DNA of 64,000 nt from Callorhinus ursinus (GCF_003265705.1 NW_020312904.1:4066672-4130671), one strand, 5' to 3'. Shown: positions 13,201-28,200, counted from the first letter of the stretch. Numbers and translations are program-made. Notes: generated from the letters alone by a model not told the origin.

Positions 13201-16200
13201 TTGTGCCTGAGTGAGTATTTCATTTCATCAAGAAATAGCTAGTAAACATTCATTATACATTATAAAGAGATACAGTTCTTTTATTCTGCAATTTTTTAAA
13301 GAGAAAAAGCATAAATATTACAAAATAAGAGAATGGGGACATAACTACACACATAGCATTTACTTAAAAAATAGTAAGACAATAATTTAATTATTTCTCT
13401 GTAAATATCCATGCATGTGGATAAAATTGATAATCTTCAAGAAATAACATGTTCCCAAGATAGAAAAATGTAAGGAGGCCAGCTGCCATAGGAAAAAAAC
13501 GTAAAAAAGCCTCCTACCCAGCACTCTCTTCCCCAGATTCACCAGGCACATACGGTTTCACAAATGAATCATCCCAGTAAACTTTAAAGGCACAAGTAAC
13601 TTCAACATTTAACATTTAAACAAATGTTCAATATTTAAACTGCTTCATAGTATAGAAGAGGAAGAAACATCTTTTTGTGAAATGAACATTATTTAATAAT
13701 ATTGATGCAAAAATTTTTAAAAAAGGTATGTTACAGATACCATAAGAAACTCATTCTTACCTATAAATAACCAAATAAGGTTACCTAGAAACAAGCAGTA
13801 AAACAACACAGCAAAAGAATACACCATTATCTAGTGTAGACTTCATTCGAGAAATAAAAGGGTAGTTCAGTATCAGGAATTATTGCTGTAATTTGCCATA
13901 TTAATGATCAAAGAAGAAAAATAAGAAGATGAAGGCACTTGACAGAATTCAGCATCCATTCTTGATTTAAAAATCCTAAAATGTAACTATTTGTTACATG
14001 AGAAAATACACCCTATTCTTTTTTTTAATTTTTAAATTCATTTAGCCAACATATAGTACATCATTAGTTTCAGATGAAATACACCTTGTTCTAAGCATCA
14101 TGTTTTCATGGAGTAGCACTAGAAGTGTTCCTAGTAAAGTTAGAAATGAGAAGAATATTTGATATCACCGCCATTACCTAACGCTCTTCTGGAAATCCTA
14201 GTCCATTGAGTTAAACAATAAATATAAATAAGGTATAAACATTTGCAAAGGAGGGAATAAAATTTCCACTATTTGTGGGTTATATGGTATATATCTAGAA
14301 ATTCCTAGAAAACAAATTAGAAACTGAAATTCTTAGAAAACTGTTAGAAACAAAAGACTTCAGTAATGTGGCTGGATATAAACATTAATATGAAAACTTT
14401 AAATTAAAAATTAATATAAAAATTAATTTAAAAATTTTTAGACTTTCTATATAAAAACTACCAGGAAGATAATTTGTAGGGAGAAAAATATCTCAATTAT
14501 TAAGAGATGGAGAAGGAAAAGTACTTAGTGCTTAGGAGTAAACTTACTAAATGTGAAAGTATATAAAGAAACTTTCAGGGGCACCCGGCTGGCTCAGTTG
14601 GTGAAGCATGCGATGCTTGATCTTGGGGTTGTGAGTTTGAGCTCCACATTGGGGACAGAGTTTACGTAATAAAAGTTTTTTTTATATAATATTTTAAACA
14701 AGACAGAGAGATAATAATCTTGAATAAAAAGAAAAGGCATACTAGTTTTTTCATAGGAAGATTCAACATTATAAAGAAGTTGGTTCTCCCTAATTTAATC
14801 TCTAATTTACATATCATCTCAATACATGTATGGACAAGGATTTTTTTAACTAGATAAGCTGATTCTAAAGTTCACATTCAGAACTAGCTAAGAAAAATCT
14901 GGAAAAGGTAATGAGAAAGGACTAGAAGTCCCAGATTTTAAAACATGTATAAAGTTGGATTAATTAAAATCTTGAAGTGCTTGCTCACAAGTGGAATCCA
15001 GAAATATACTCGGATCTATAAGGGAAATTTGATTTAATATAAAGCTGGCATTTCATATCAGTGGAAAAAAAATATACTCTTCAGTAAATCATGTTGGGAA
15101 TACATGTGTTTGCAACCTGGAAAAAAACCTACTTGGATCCCTGTCTCATTCCTTAGATTAATGCCAGCTGAATCAAAGATTTCAATAAATAAAATGAAGG
15201 CATAAGAATACTAGAATAAGTCATAAGAGAATTTTTAAAAATAATCTCAGATCAGAGAAGGTCTTTCAGTATGACATAAATGCTGGAAGCCACAAAAGAA
15301 AAAATGCAAATGTATGAAATAACATGTTTTGCATGGCAACGGCACCATGAAGAAAATCAAGACAAATGACATTCTGGGGAAGAATATATGTACATGTATG
15401 TGTTTAGAGATCATTAAGAGTGGTTGCCTCTGAGGAGACTGAGAGGAAGGGATAGAGATATTTTACTTTTTGTGTATTCTTACATCTTTTTAACTTTGTA
15501 CCATAGCCATGTATTATTTATTTGAATATAACTGCATTGGAATTATGACTATAAATTCTGAATTGAAGGGCACAATAGTGATGACAATGTTGTATTGTAG
15601 GTCAAAGGACAGTCCCTTTGCCCAAGGTATAGTCATTTTATATTTAAAAGGAGTCAAAGTCATGCAGAAATAAGAAAGCATTTATGACTGCAGATTATTT
15701 AAGATCTAGACTTTACTGTACTTATCTAGATGATTGGTTTATTTTGTATTAGGCACTTCTCTTTTTTTCAGTTTTATTGAGATATAATTGACATACATCA
15801 CTGTGAAGGTGTACAGCATAATGATTTGAATTAGGTGTATTGTAAAATGATTACTGCATAAGTTTAGTTAACATCTTTCATTTAGATACAAAAGTCAAAT
15901 ATAATTTTTATTCTTACTTATGTTTTTACTTTTTATTTCCAATATAGTTAACATACAATGTTATATTAATTTCAGGTGTACAATATAGTGATTCAGTAGT
16001 TCCATATGTTACACAGTGCTCGTCGAGATAACTATGCTCTTAATCCCCTTTACCTATTTCACGCATCCCCTCACCCACCTCCCCTCTCAGAACTTTTGTT
16101 CTCTATCGTTAAGAGTCTGTTTTTTGGTTTGTCTCTCTTTTTTTTTCCTTTGTTCATTTGTTTTGTTTCTTAAGTTCCACAGAGGAGTGAAATCATATGG

Positions 16201-19200
16201 TATTTGTCTTTCTCTGACTTACTGCACTTAGCATAATACTCTCTAGCTCTATCCATGCAAATGGCAAGATTTCATTCTTTTTTGTTGCTGAATAATATTC
16301 CATTGTATATATATATACCACATCTTCTTTATCCATTCATCAGTTGATGGACATGTGGGCTGCTTCCATAATTTGGCTATTGTTGATAATGCTGCTGTAA
16401 ACATAGGGGTGCATGTATCCCTTTGAATTAATGTTTTCATATTCTTTGTGTAAATACCCAGTAGTGTGATTACTGGATTGTAGGGTAGTTCTATTTTTAA
16501 CTTTTTGAGGAACCTCCATACTGTTTTCCACAGTGGCTGCACCAGTTTGCATTCCCACCAAAAGTGCATGAGGGCTCCCCCTTCTCCATGTCCTCGCCAA
16601 CACCTCTCGTTTCTTGTGTTTTGATTTTAGCCATTCTGACAGGTGTGAGGTAATATCTCACTGTGATTTGTATTTTCCTGATGATGAGTGATGCTGAGCA
16701 TTTTTTCATGTGTCTGTTAGCCATTTGTATGTCTTCTTTGGAGAAATGTCTGTTCATTTCTTCTGCCCAATTTTTATTTTATTTTTTTAAGATTTTTTAT
16801 ATATTTATCTGAGAGAGAGAGCATGAGCGGGGGGAGGAGGGGCAGGGCAGAGGGAAAGGGAGAAGCAGGCTCCCTGCTGAGCACAGAGCCTGATGCAGGG
16901 CTCAATCCCACGACCCTGAGATCGTGACCTGAGCTGAAGGCAGATGCTTGACTGACTGAGCCACCCAGCTGCCCCTGCCCATTTTTAATTGGATTATTTT
17001 ATTTTGGGGTGTTGAGTTGTGTAAGTTCTTTATATATTTTAGATCCTACTCTTTATTGGATATGTTATTTACAAATATCTTCTCCCATCTAGTAGGTTGT
17101 CTTTTAGTTTTGTTGACTTGTTTCCTTTGCTATGCAGAAGGTTTTTATCTTGATGCCGTCCTAATACTTTATTTTTGCTCTTGTTTCCCTTGCCTCAGGG
17201 GACCTATCTAGAAAAAAGTTGATATGACCAATGTCAGAGACATTACTGCCTGTGCTCTATTCTAGGATTTTTATGGTTTCAGGTCTCACATTTAGGTCCT
17301 TAATTCATTTTGAGTTTCTTCTTCGTATAGAGTATAAAAGAAGTGGTCCAGTTTTCCCAATACCGTTGCATACTCTTTGTTGAAGATTAATTGACCATAT
17401 AATTGTGGGTTTATTTCTGGGCTTTCTGTCCCGTTCTTTTGATCTGTGTGTCTGTTTTGTGCCAGCACCATACTCTGCTTTAAGTACTACAGCTCTGTAG
17501 TATAACTTGAAACCTGGAATTGTGATACCTCCAGTTTTCTTTTGCTTTTTCAAGGTTGCTTTGCCTTTTAGGGGTCTTTTGTGGTTCCATACAAATTTTA
17601 GGATTATTTGTTCTAGTTCTGTGGAAGATGCTATTGGTATTTGGATAGGATTGCATTAAATCTGTAGATTGCTTTGGGTAGTATAGACATTTAGACGGTA
17701 TTTGTTCTTCCAATCCATGAGCATGGAATGTCTTTCCATTTCTTTGTGTTGTCTTCAATTTCTTTCATCAGTGTTTTATAATTTCCAGAGTACAGGTCTT
17801 TCACCTTTTTGGTTAAGCTTATTCCTAGGTATTTTGTATTTTTGGTGTAATTATAAATGGGATTGTTTTCTTAATTTCTCTTTCTGCTGCTTCATTATTA
17901 GTGTATAGAAATGCAATGGATTTCTGTAGATTGATTTTGTATCCTGCGACATTTACTGAATTCATTTATCAGTTTTAGTAGTTTTTTGGTGGAGTCTTCA
18001 GGGTTTTTGACATATAGTATCATGTCATCTGCAAATAGTGAAAGTTTTACTTCTTCATTACCAATTTAGATGTATTTTATGTCTTTTTCTTTTTTTTTTT
18101 AATGTCTTTTTCTTGTCTGATTGCTGCAGCTAGGACTTCTAGTACCACGTTGAATAAAAGTGGTGAGAGTAGACATCCTTATTTATTCCTGACCTTAGAG
18201 GAAAAGCTCTCAGTTTTCCTCCATTGAATATAATCTTAGCTGTGGGTTTTTCTTTTTATTTATTTAGAGAAGGGGGTGGGCGGACAGGAGCAGAGGGAGA
18301 GGGAGACAGAGAATCTCAAGCAGGCTTCATGCCCAGCGTGGACCCTGATGTGGGCCTTGATTTCACGATCCTGAGATCACGACCTGAGCTAAAATCAAGA
18401 GTTGGATGCTTATCTGACTGAGCCACCTAGGAGCCCCAGCTGTGGGTTTATAATCAAGTATAATTTTTAAATACAAAATGTAGTATGTGCCTCTTGGAGA
18501 ACATAGAGAAAACTTTTTTAAAAATTCAGTCACTATCCCATTGCCCAGAAATAAAAACTATCAATATTTTGGCCCATTTCCTTTAATTTTATTCTAATTC
18601 TCTCATGGTCCATTCATTCATTCAACACCTATTTACTGTAAGCCTCCTATGAGCCGGGCACTGAGACTACAACAGTGGACAAGGAAGGTCAAGCCCCTGT
18701 CTATTTTTTTTTTTTTAAGATTTTATTTATTTTACAGAGAGAAACACAGCGAGAGAGGGAACACAAGCAGGGGGAGTGGGAGAGGGAGAAGCAGGCTTCC
18801 CACGGAGTGGGGAATCCCAGGACCCTGGGATGGTGACCTGAGCCAAAGGCAGACACTTAACGACTGAGCCACCCAGGCGCCCCGCCCCTGCCTATTCTAT
18901 GTCCTTTGGCATTTCCATGGACATTTTAGGATCAGCTCTTCAATTGCTTTTAAAAGTCTGCTGGGATTTTGATTGGGATTGTGAATATATAAATCAATTT
19001 GGGAAGAAATGACATTTTAACAATACTAATGCATGAACATGGTGTCTGTCTGTCTTATGTAGACCTTCCTTATGTAGATCTTCCTTAATTTCTCTTATTA
19101 GTATTTCTTAGTGTCCAGTGTACAGGTATTATATTTTGTTCAGTTTATTCTAAGTACCTTATATCTTTATGCTATTATACATAGAATTGTTTTTAATTAT

Positions 19201-22200
19201 CAATTTCAAATAGATTGTTGGTAGTATATTGAAATAACATTGGTCTGGTTTTTTTAAAGATTGATTGATTGATTGATTTAGAGAGAATGGGGTGAGAGGC
19301 AGAGGGACAGAATCTCAAGCAGACTCCGTACTGAGTGTAGAGCATGACACAGGGCTCAATCTCACAACCCTGAGATTATGATCTGAACTGAAATCAAGTG
19401 TTGGATGCTCCACCAACTCAGCCACCCAGGAGCCCCTAAATAAGATTGGTTTTTATTTTTATTTTTTTTAAGATTTTATTTATTTATTTGGTAGAGAGAG
19501 AGAGAGAGCACAAGCAGGGGGAGCAGCAGGCAGAAGGAGAGGGAGAAGCAGGCTCCCGCTGAGCAGGGACCCTGATGCGGGGCTCGATCCCAGGACCCTG
19601 AGATCATGACCTGAGCGAAGGCAGATGCTTAACCAACTGAGCCACCAAGGCACCTAAGATTGGTTTTTATAAATTGACCTTGTATCCTGCAATTATGCTG
19701 CACTTATTAGTTCTAGGAGCTCTTTTTTTTAGATTACTTAGGATTTTTTACACAGGTGATTGTATTTCAGTGAAAAGTTTATTTCTTCTTTTCCAATTAG
19801 TGCACCTTTTATCTCTTGTCTTATTGCACAACTAGGACCTCCAGTAAAATGTTGAATAAATAAACGTGGTTAAGAGCAGACATCCTGCCTTATTCCCAGT
19901 CTTAGGGGCACAGCAGTCAAGTCTTTCACAGTTAAGTATGGTTTTAACTTTAGGGTGCTCTTTAGCAGGTTAAGATAGTTCCTTTTTATTTCTAGTTTGC
20001 TGAAATTTTTTATAAATGAATATTGAATTCTGTCAAATATTTTTTCTGCCTTTTTTTTGAGTGATTGCATGGTTGGGGTTTTTTGTTGTTTATTAATATG
20101 GTAAATTATATTGATTGATGTTAAACCAACTTTATATACCCAGGATAAACCCCACTCAGTCATATTGTATTATCCTTTTCAAATATTTTTGGATTTCGTT
20201 TGCTAAAATTTCATTAAGAATTTTTGCATCTATGTTCATGAGTGTACTAATATATAGTTTTCTTTTCTTGCAATACCTTTATCACATTTTCGTATCAGGG
20301 TAATGCCAGAACCACAAAATGATTCAAGAATTGTTGTCTCCTTTTATGTTTTCTGGAAAGGTTTTTGTAGAATTATATTACTTCTCTCAAAAAAGTTTGG
20401 TAAAATTTGCCAGTGAAGCCACTGGGGCCACCCACCTTTCTTTGTGAGAAGGTTTTTAGTTACAAATTCAGTTCTCTTAATAAATATAGGACTACCCAGG
20501 ATATCTTTGTTCTTGAGTTAGTTTTGGTAGTTTGTGTCTTCCAAGGAATTTATGTATTTCATCCAAGTTGTCAGATTTATTAACAAAGTTATTAATAATA
20601 TTTGCTTTTTATCCTTTTTAATGTCTGTAGGATCTATACTGATGTCCTTTCTTCCGTTTCTGATATTAGTGATTTATCTTCTTTCTTTTCTTATTGATGC
20701 CTACCTAGAGATGTATTCATTTTATTAATTTATTATTGATCCTTTCTAAGAGCAGCTCTTGGCTTCATTGATTTTCTCTCTGGTTTGTCTGTTTCTGTGT
20801 TATTGATCTCTGCTCTTACTTTTATTATTTTCTTCTTATTTTGGGTTATTTTCTAATATAGGCCTTTTAAACTATATATTTCCTTGTAATTACCACTTAA
20901 GCTGCATCCCACTACTTCTGGTATGTTGTATTTTCATTTTCATTCCATTCAAAATATTTTCAAATATTTTGTGATTTCTTTCAATGACCCATGGGGCGTT
21001 TAGAAGTGTGTTGTTTACTAGGTACCTGCTGTTGGATGGAGTGTTCTTTGGGTGTCAGTTAAATCCAGTTGGTTAGTATCACTCAAGTCCTCTCTATACT
21101 TACTGGTCCTTTGCCTAGTTGTTCAGCAGACACTGAGAGGAGTGTTGAAATTTCCAAGTATACTTTTGGATCTGTCAGTTTCTTCTTCCAGTTCTGTCAG
21201 TTTTTACTTCATTTATTTTACCGCCTTGTGATTAGGTCCATACATAATTTGGGAACATTATGTCTTTTTGGTGAATTTATCCCTTTATCACTGTGAAATG
21301 CTCCTTTTATCCTCCTGTCATATTCTTTTTTCTGAAGTCTACTTGAACTTTGATAGATTTTCTTTGTAAAGAATTATGCCTATTACTGTTTATTGAGTTT
21401 CTTATAAATATCCAACTGGAATTCTGATTGAGATTGCATCAGATTTATAGATTTATTTGGGGAGAACATCTTCAAAATATCGAGTCCTCTAACCTAAGAA
21501 CATGGTATGTCTCTTCACTTATTCTAATCATCTATATCCTTTATTAGAATTTTAAAGTTTTTTTCCCATAGAGATCTTATGTGATCTTAAGTTATTTCCT
21601 AGATATCTTATAGGTTTTTTTCTCTTATGAGTAGTATTTATTTTTATATTTTTCTAATTGGCTTCTACTGGTGTAGAAAAACGCTATCAAATTTTAGATT
21701 GGTGTAACATAAGTTTGCTAAAACCTCTTACTGCTTCTAGTAGCTTATCCATTATGTGTCCTGGGATGCCTTTGACATCCAATTGGAGATGTGGAGTAGG
21801 CAGTTAAATGTGTAAGTTAGGAGTTCCTGGGAGAGGTCCTGGCTGGAGGTATAAATTCTGGGATTGTTTGTATGCAGATGGTACTTAAAGCCATGTGCCT
21901 GGGTAAGATCACCAGGAACCATCAAAGGAGCAGCCAGTGAGGGGACAGGAAAGCCAGAGTGGTATGGTGTTCCAGAGCCAAGTGAAGAAGTGTTTCCCTT
22001 GTACATAGTCTGCATGTCTGCCTCCTGCAGCAGGAATAAATCCTTCAAGGGTTTGTTCTTAACCCTTCCTGCAGGCACTTAACCAAAGTTGTTAAGAGCA
22101 GGGACTCTGTGTCACGCCCACTCCATCCCTTCCTCATGGGGTAGGCTTGGGCAAGAAACTTGACTCTGTGCTTTGTCTGCTCAGCTTCCTCATAAATAGG

Positions 22201-25200
22201 GATAGTGGTATTAGCCACTCAGAGAGTCCTACAACTGAAGTGAGTTAATTCTTGCATGTGTGACAGTCTGGCACACAGTGACATCTCACTGAATATCACT
22301 CTGTGTCTTTAATCATCACTGCTATGGTGGTCTTTGTATCAGCAGTATCTAGCACAGTTAGTCTCTGGTAACAGTTAGTGCTTGAAAATCTGTCTGGATT
22401 GAATGATCCTTTAGCAGGGTATGTGAGGGAGAGAGGATGGGAAGGAGGAGCTACAGTTGGTCTTGGAGTTCTTTATGAGGAGGCTGGCAAAGGAGGAAGG
22501 AGCTTCAGGAAAGATATGCTCTTCAATTCCCGAGTTGGGAGTTTGTGGATGACTAGCCATTTGGAAAGACAGACTAAATAAATGAGAATAAGTACATCAC
22601 TTGTAACTTAAAGAGGAGGGGAGGGAGCCCACCGATAACAAAAGACTGAAGAAACATATATTCATATGCAATGTATGGATTCTGATTCAAACAAACCAGT
22701 TTTGTTTTGTTTTTAATGAGACTCAGGAAATCTGGCAATGAGAGCAATCTAATATTAAGGAATTGTCATCATTTGTATCTATAGTAGCTTGTGGTTTTGT
22801 GTTAACGGTCACTTCACTTGCAGAGACACAGACTTAAATATTTACAGATGAAATTATATGATGTCTGAAATGTGCTTCAGACACCCTGGTGGTGGAGCAG
22901 TCACGGGCACAGCTATAGATGAACAGGACTGACCGGGGACTGAACTTCTTATAGTATTCCTTCTACTTCATGTTTTCTTGACATTTTCCATAATAACAAC
23001 TAAAAAGTAAAGAATTAAAAGACTCTTTACCACTTATAACGCTTGACTCTATTATACTAGATTAGAATTTGAGAAACAAAAAACTCGTCTTAATGCTCAA
23101 CTCGAATATAGTCGCAATCAGCTGAAGAAGAGACTGAGTAAGATCAACACGTTGAAAGAAACCATCCAGAGAGGCAGAGAGGACATTGATGACCTAAAGC
23201 AGGTAAGAACAGGTGGCTGAGGTGCCCCATCACTGAGATGATGACTTCCTCCATTAAGTAAACACGGGTCGAGCTCCTGAAGTGTCCTCCTGGTGACCAA
23301 AAGGGTGGTGGGCAGATTTGGGAAATACCAGAAGTCAAATCAGCAGTTTCATGAATTACTAGATGTTGAAGTGGGTGTGGGAGGCTAGGGGGGATGCCAC
23401 TGATGACTCCTGAGTTCTAGTTTGGGTGATTGGTGGATAAGAGGAGCAAGTTAAAGGGAGAACATTCTGGACCCATGGAGCTTGAATTGCCTGTGTGACA
23501 CCTAGGCAGTGATTTCTGGCAGGTGAAGAGCACGTAGGTGGTGGGAGGAGCCCGGGCTGGTTTATGGGAGTGAATTGAAACCGTGTATGAGCGGTTGAGG
23601 CTCCCAGGCAGAGCAAAGGACCACGAAGAGCAGTGAGGCAAGGGTGGAATTCTGGAAGGAGTGGTCACATGGGTTACGAAGATAGAGCCAGAAACCCCGC
23701 CGCTCTGGGGGGGTCAGATTACCAATTAAGAGGTCATAGTAGCAAGAACATTTTCACTGGAGAATGGGAACAGAAGTCAGACGGCAGCAAGCTGAGGGAC
23801 AAATCCAAAGTGAAGGACAAAGGCAGTAATTTCCAAGAAGTGTAGAACCAGAGTGGGTCACATGCTGGGATAGGGGTTCAAGCAGCACACAGAATAAGGG
23901 TTTATCCCAGAATCACTGGGTTGGTTTCTTGACAATAAGATGATCTGTTGACCTTATTAATGTAAAAGATGGTGAGTCTACAATGCAAATCATCTTCATT
24001 CAGGCTGAAGAAAATTGTCTGCAAATTGTGGATGAACTCATGGCAAAGTGGCAGCAACTTAAGGACGTATTTGTCACTCAGAATGCCAACGCTGAGAAGG
24101 TCCAAGCTCAGCTGGAAGAAGAACGGAAGAAATTTTTGGCTATTGATAGGTAATTCGGTATATCAGTTTGAAGGACCATAACCAGAATTTTAAAGACGTT
24201 TATTATGAATTTGAAATTTATTGTAGGAAGTTTTGTTATTTGAATATGTACCCTTGGTGCTTTTAGTCCCACATCACACCTTTCAAGTGTTCTTTGGGGG
24301 GAAAACCAAAAGAGACGATTAGTTCTTTAGAGTGAATAGTTCTCTTTGGCAGAAGAAAACATGGACGTGTATGAAGAGTCCCTTACCCTAAATCCCTCGG
24401 ACACTGTTGTACCGGGCCCCTCTCTAGTCCGCTTGTGGGACAAAGCCGGGCGGGGCGGGGTGGGCGTGAGATCTGGAGGCCAGTCTGTGTGGTTGCATAC
24501 CCCAGTTCTGCTACTTACATACTATGCTGTCATTTCCTCATCTAGGAAATAGTAACATGGGGTTACTCCTAGCGCCTTCCTCCCAGGAGAGGTGTAAGGA
24601 TTAAATGAGGGACTGTTCATATGACACTTAGAATGGTACCTGGCACATAATAAGCATGTGTGTCTGTCATGATGGGGACAAAGACACTTGGAATCAGGCA
24701 GCCCTGCTGTACCACAGTGACCTCTGCTTTCCTGTATGATTGGACGTGACCGTAAGCGATCAGATGAAATGTGCTCTGGTTTGGTCAACGCTTGGCATTT
24801 CATGGTTTTCCTCACTGGTTAAAGACTTTCAGCATTTCAAGATAGAGCCAGAAAGTTCTTTGTCTAAGATTTTTGAGTGGAATTAAAGTTCATTTATTCC
24901 TGAGTTTTTTTTCACTCTTGTATTTAGTATAAACAGAACTACATTTCTGTTCATCATTGTATTTTTGAAAACCATATACTTCTTAATTTATTTTTGGTCC
25001 TATTTCTAGGTCCTCTTTAAAATCCCATATTGTTTTAACTGGTAAAACCCCCAAGCCCTCGTTCATTTAAGATAGAGGGCATTATATTAATAGTGGTTGT
25101 AGTAAAAAGAAATGTTCAGACCATTAGATATGTAATTAATTGGTAAGACATTTCTCTTATTAAAAGGTTGTTTCTCTTGTTTTGAGGTTCTAAAGCGTAG

Positions 25201-28200
25201 AGTTTACATTGAGGGAGAAATGCCGCTTGAAAAATTACATAGATTTTAAAACAAAGTAGGAAACAAAACCAGCCTGATTAAAGTAATTGTTTATTATTTA
25301 AAAAATCCTCCCTAGGATTAACTAATTGCATTCATGGCCTTTCCCAAGAGTGTTAAAGTTTATATTATAAGCATCAGTGAGGTAACTCTAGAACTTATAG
25401 CACGCATAGGAAAAAATCTTTTTTCCATGTGAGTTTATTTATAACACATTCATTTTTCTTCTTTGGTGCAACTTTACGTAAGGAGTAATAGCTCACTTTT
25501 CATATCTGTGTATTTACAGGGAAGTGGGAAAATGGCAAAAAGAAATTGTAATCATTCAAACTTCTTTGGAACAGAAACAGCTAGAGAAGCATAATCTGCT
25601 GCTTGATTGCAAAGTTCAAGACATTGAAATAGCCCTTTTGTTGGGATCACTGGATGACATCATTGAAGTGGAGGTATTCTACCTCAGGATTTCAAAATAA
25701 GTGTGGTCGTGGGGAACTTTATGTGATACCCTTTGGCTGCTTAGTGAAGTCCCAGGTCTGCAGACGCTTCCCCTGGGCCTAAAGCTCCACTAGGAGTGGA
25801 GAAGGCATCTCCTCCTACCACGATCATCATTGCAGAGGACTGGGCATTTCGTGCAGTTCTGTCTCTTGCTGATCCATGCCTTTTAGCCCCACAGGATGGG
25901 CCGTAGTTTCTTTCCTACACATTAGATCCCAAGAGGAATCAGAGAATTTGAGCTGTTGGCATCAGTAACCTTTGGGGCTGGTGTTAGGGAAGCAGCTGCT
26001 GTGCACTTTGGAAAGAGCATCTTCCCATTAGCCCATCCACAGCCAGTGACAGAAGGGTTTGTCCTGCCTCTCAGGTCATCTCTGAGCTCTTCCCCGGGGT
26101 CTCCCTTCCACATCCCCCCTCCCCTCTCTGCTCTGCCCCAGCAGACAGACAGCTACTCCGTTCCATCCATCCCCCACCCCAGAAGTGCCCTGAGTCCTTT
26201 GGATTCTTCAGAGTGAGGCATCTATAAAACACTTCTTCTCTTGCCAACGTTGACCAGATCTCATAACCTTACACTCAAAAAGTCTTTGTCTTTTTTCTCA
26301 ATTGTAGCAGAGGTCACATTGCAGACAGAGGTAAGGAAGGGAGAAAACCCTTTCCTGGCCACAAGAGACATAAACCCAACTCAGATGGCTTTAAAGGGGG
26401 TAAAGGGATAGGGTTGGGTAGGGGGGTGGGATCGGGAGAGGGGGCGGTCTCATGCTTGACTCAGTCTAGGAATTTGAACACCGTCAAGAACTCTTTCTGG
26501 CTCAATATATATTGGCTTTATTCTCCCAAATCGGCTTTCCCACAGGCCGCAGCTGTAACCACTAGCTTTGACCAGAGAAGAAAGAGAACTCTCCCCTGCG
26601 CTCTCTGTTAGGAAAATCTGGGGAAGAACTCTGGGTCAGAGAGAGAAGGGAGGGGTCTGTGAACAGCAGAAATAGATGGGAGCAGAAAAACAATAGTTTT
26701 ATACTATAGAAATAGAACGTCTGTTTATAAAAGGCAATGTAATTTTAGAAGAGGTTACAGAGAGGAGGAAACAATTTTAATGGCTGACATTGAAGTGAGT
26801 GTTACTCGTCAAGTATTCATGCCGCTGCTTTCTTCCTATTGCTTCCTAATGAACCTTCAGAATTGTTCTCCAGCAAGCCCATATGAATGTGAAATGACTT
26901 CATTGGCTTGAAAGAATTTCATACTCATGGTGTGGTATTTCAGAGCAGGTATTAAAGGCTTTAAGCTGGACTGATACTGAATCATTATCTAAAAAGAAAA
27001 AATGATAGTTCTCCTCTACTTTGTGCTGGTCAGGCCAAATGGAATATTACGTTCACTTTTTAAAGCCTGATGCTTCCTAAGAGTAAAGCATTCAACTGAG
27101 CAAAAAGGCCCAGACCATGTGCTGGGAAGAGAAGACTTGGGGAATACAATCATTCTCCTCCATTAGAAGAGAGTCTATCACAGAAGGAGGATCACATTTG
27201 TTCTTTCTCGTCTCAAGGGGGATACAGGGTTAGGGAGTAGAGGCCACAGAGACAGATTTCTGCTCCTAGGGAACACTTTCTACCAGAAAGATGGAGGGCC
27301 TTTAGTGGTGAGTTCCCTGATTGGAATTTTGTAAGCACATCTAGAAGTGGCTATGTAAAGGGGATGCTATACAAGATGTTCTCCATAAAGCCTGAAACAG
27401 AAAAGGCATGAGGTCTAAATTGTCTCTCTCCAGAGGGCTGAACAAGGATCACTGGGTAGAAATAATTACAATAATCATTATAGGAGTACTTGTCTTACCA
27501 TAATTGGTAGGTGGGACCTGAGATTTTCCTTCCACTGGAGGGAAAGTGTGCGCTCTCTCAAAATCTTTTATTTTTTTTTAAGATTTTATTTATTCATTTG
27601 AGAGAGAGAGCACAAGCAGGGGGAGAGGGAGAAGCAGACTCCCCGGCAAGCCAGGAGCCCGACATGGGGCTCGATCTCAGGACCTAGAGATCATGACCTG
27701 AGCCGAAGGCAGATGCTTAACCATCTGAGCCACCCAGGTGCCCCTCAAATAAATAAAATCTTAAAAAAAAAAAAAGTATGTTACCTAGACCTGCCAGGGT
27801 TCTTATAGAAGATTCTTCTGTTGTGGGAGAGACTTTACTAGATTACTAGTTCTGAACTCATACCGTGCACATGGAAGTACCTGGGGATCTTGTTGCCAGA
27901 TCATCATGGCCTTGGAGGCTCCAGTAAGGAGTGAGGTGGGAATCAACTGGAGGGCTTGGGCAGATGGATAAGATCACCATTTCATATAACAAAGAAAGGG
28001 CTTCGTCTGTGTTTCAGTTGGGAACTGAAGCAGAAAGTACCCAGGCGACAGTTGACATCTATGAGAAAGAAGCAGCCATCAAGGTAGACTACAGCTCTCT
28101 AAGAGATGATTTGAAGGTAATCGAAAGATTTCTGTTAGGACTAACTCACTGTGATGGTGAATATTTAAATATACTACACAATACTTTTTAGACCATAGAG

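Larger units (their letters stand above)
15905..18455 (-). mobile_element. L1 LINE, reverse orientation (copy B)
   Basis: 3' UTR words (aatatagttaacatacaatg) then reversed ORF2 through about 18237, continuing past a SINE to about 18455. Minus-strand decayed RT C-terminal pieces occur at 16249-16757 and 17305-17758. Overall divergence from copy A (2335-4180) is substantial except for a near-identical tract of roughly 430 bp around the shared SINE. Confidence 0.75.
18890..21690 (-). mobile_element. old L1 mosaic, reverse
   Basis: Reversed L1 ORF2-derived words recur (for example 'tctcttattagtatttctta', 'attgattgatgttaaaccaa', 'cctttctaagagcagctctt', and a second start of the same ORF2 part near 21400). 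This suggests at least two pieces. Two SINEs are nested. No intact ORF. Confidence 0.6.
12711..23060 (+). other. SMC1B: SMC1B 10.3-kb repeat-filled intron
   Basis: Almost wholly transposon-derived: SINE at the donor (12719), an older SINE (12984), forward old L1 (13450-15545), reverse L1 (15905-18455), a further reverse L1 mosaic (18890-21690), five more SINEs, a MIR (22085-22320), and a forward L1M 3' end (22850-23010). Short L1-frame open stretches here are decayed ORF2 pieces. Confidence 0.8.

Noticed and set aside
16249..17758. Minus-strand peptides resembling a reverse transcriptase C-terminal part
   Set aside because: They are decayed L1 ORF2 pieces broken by stops and a SINE. They are not host genes.
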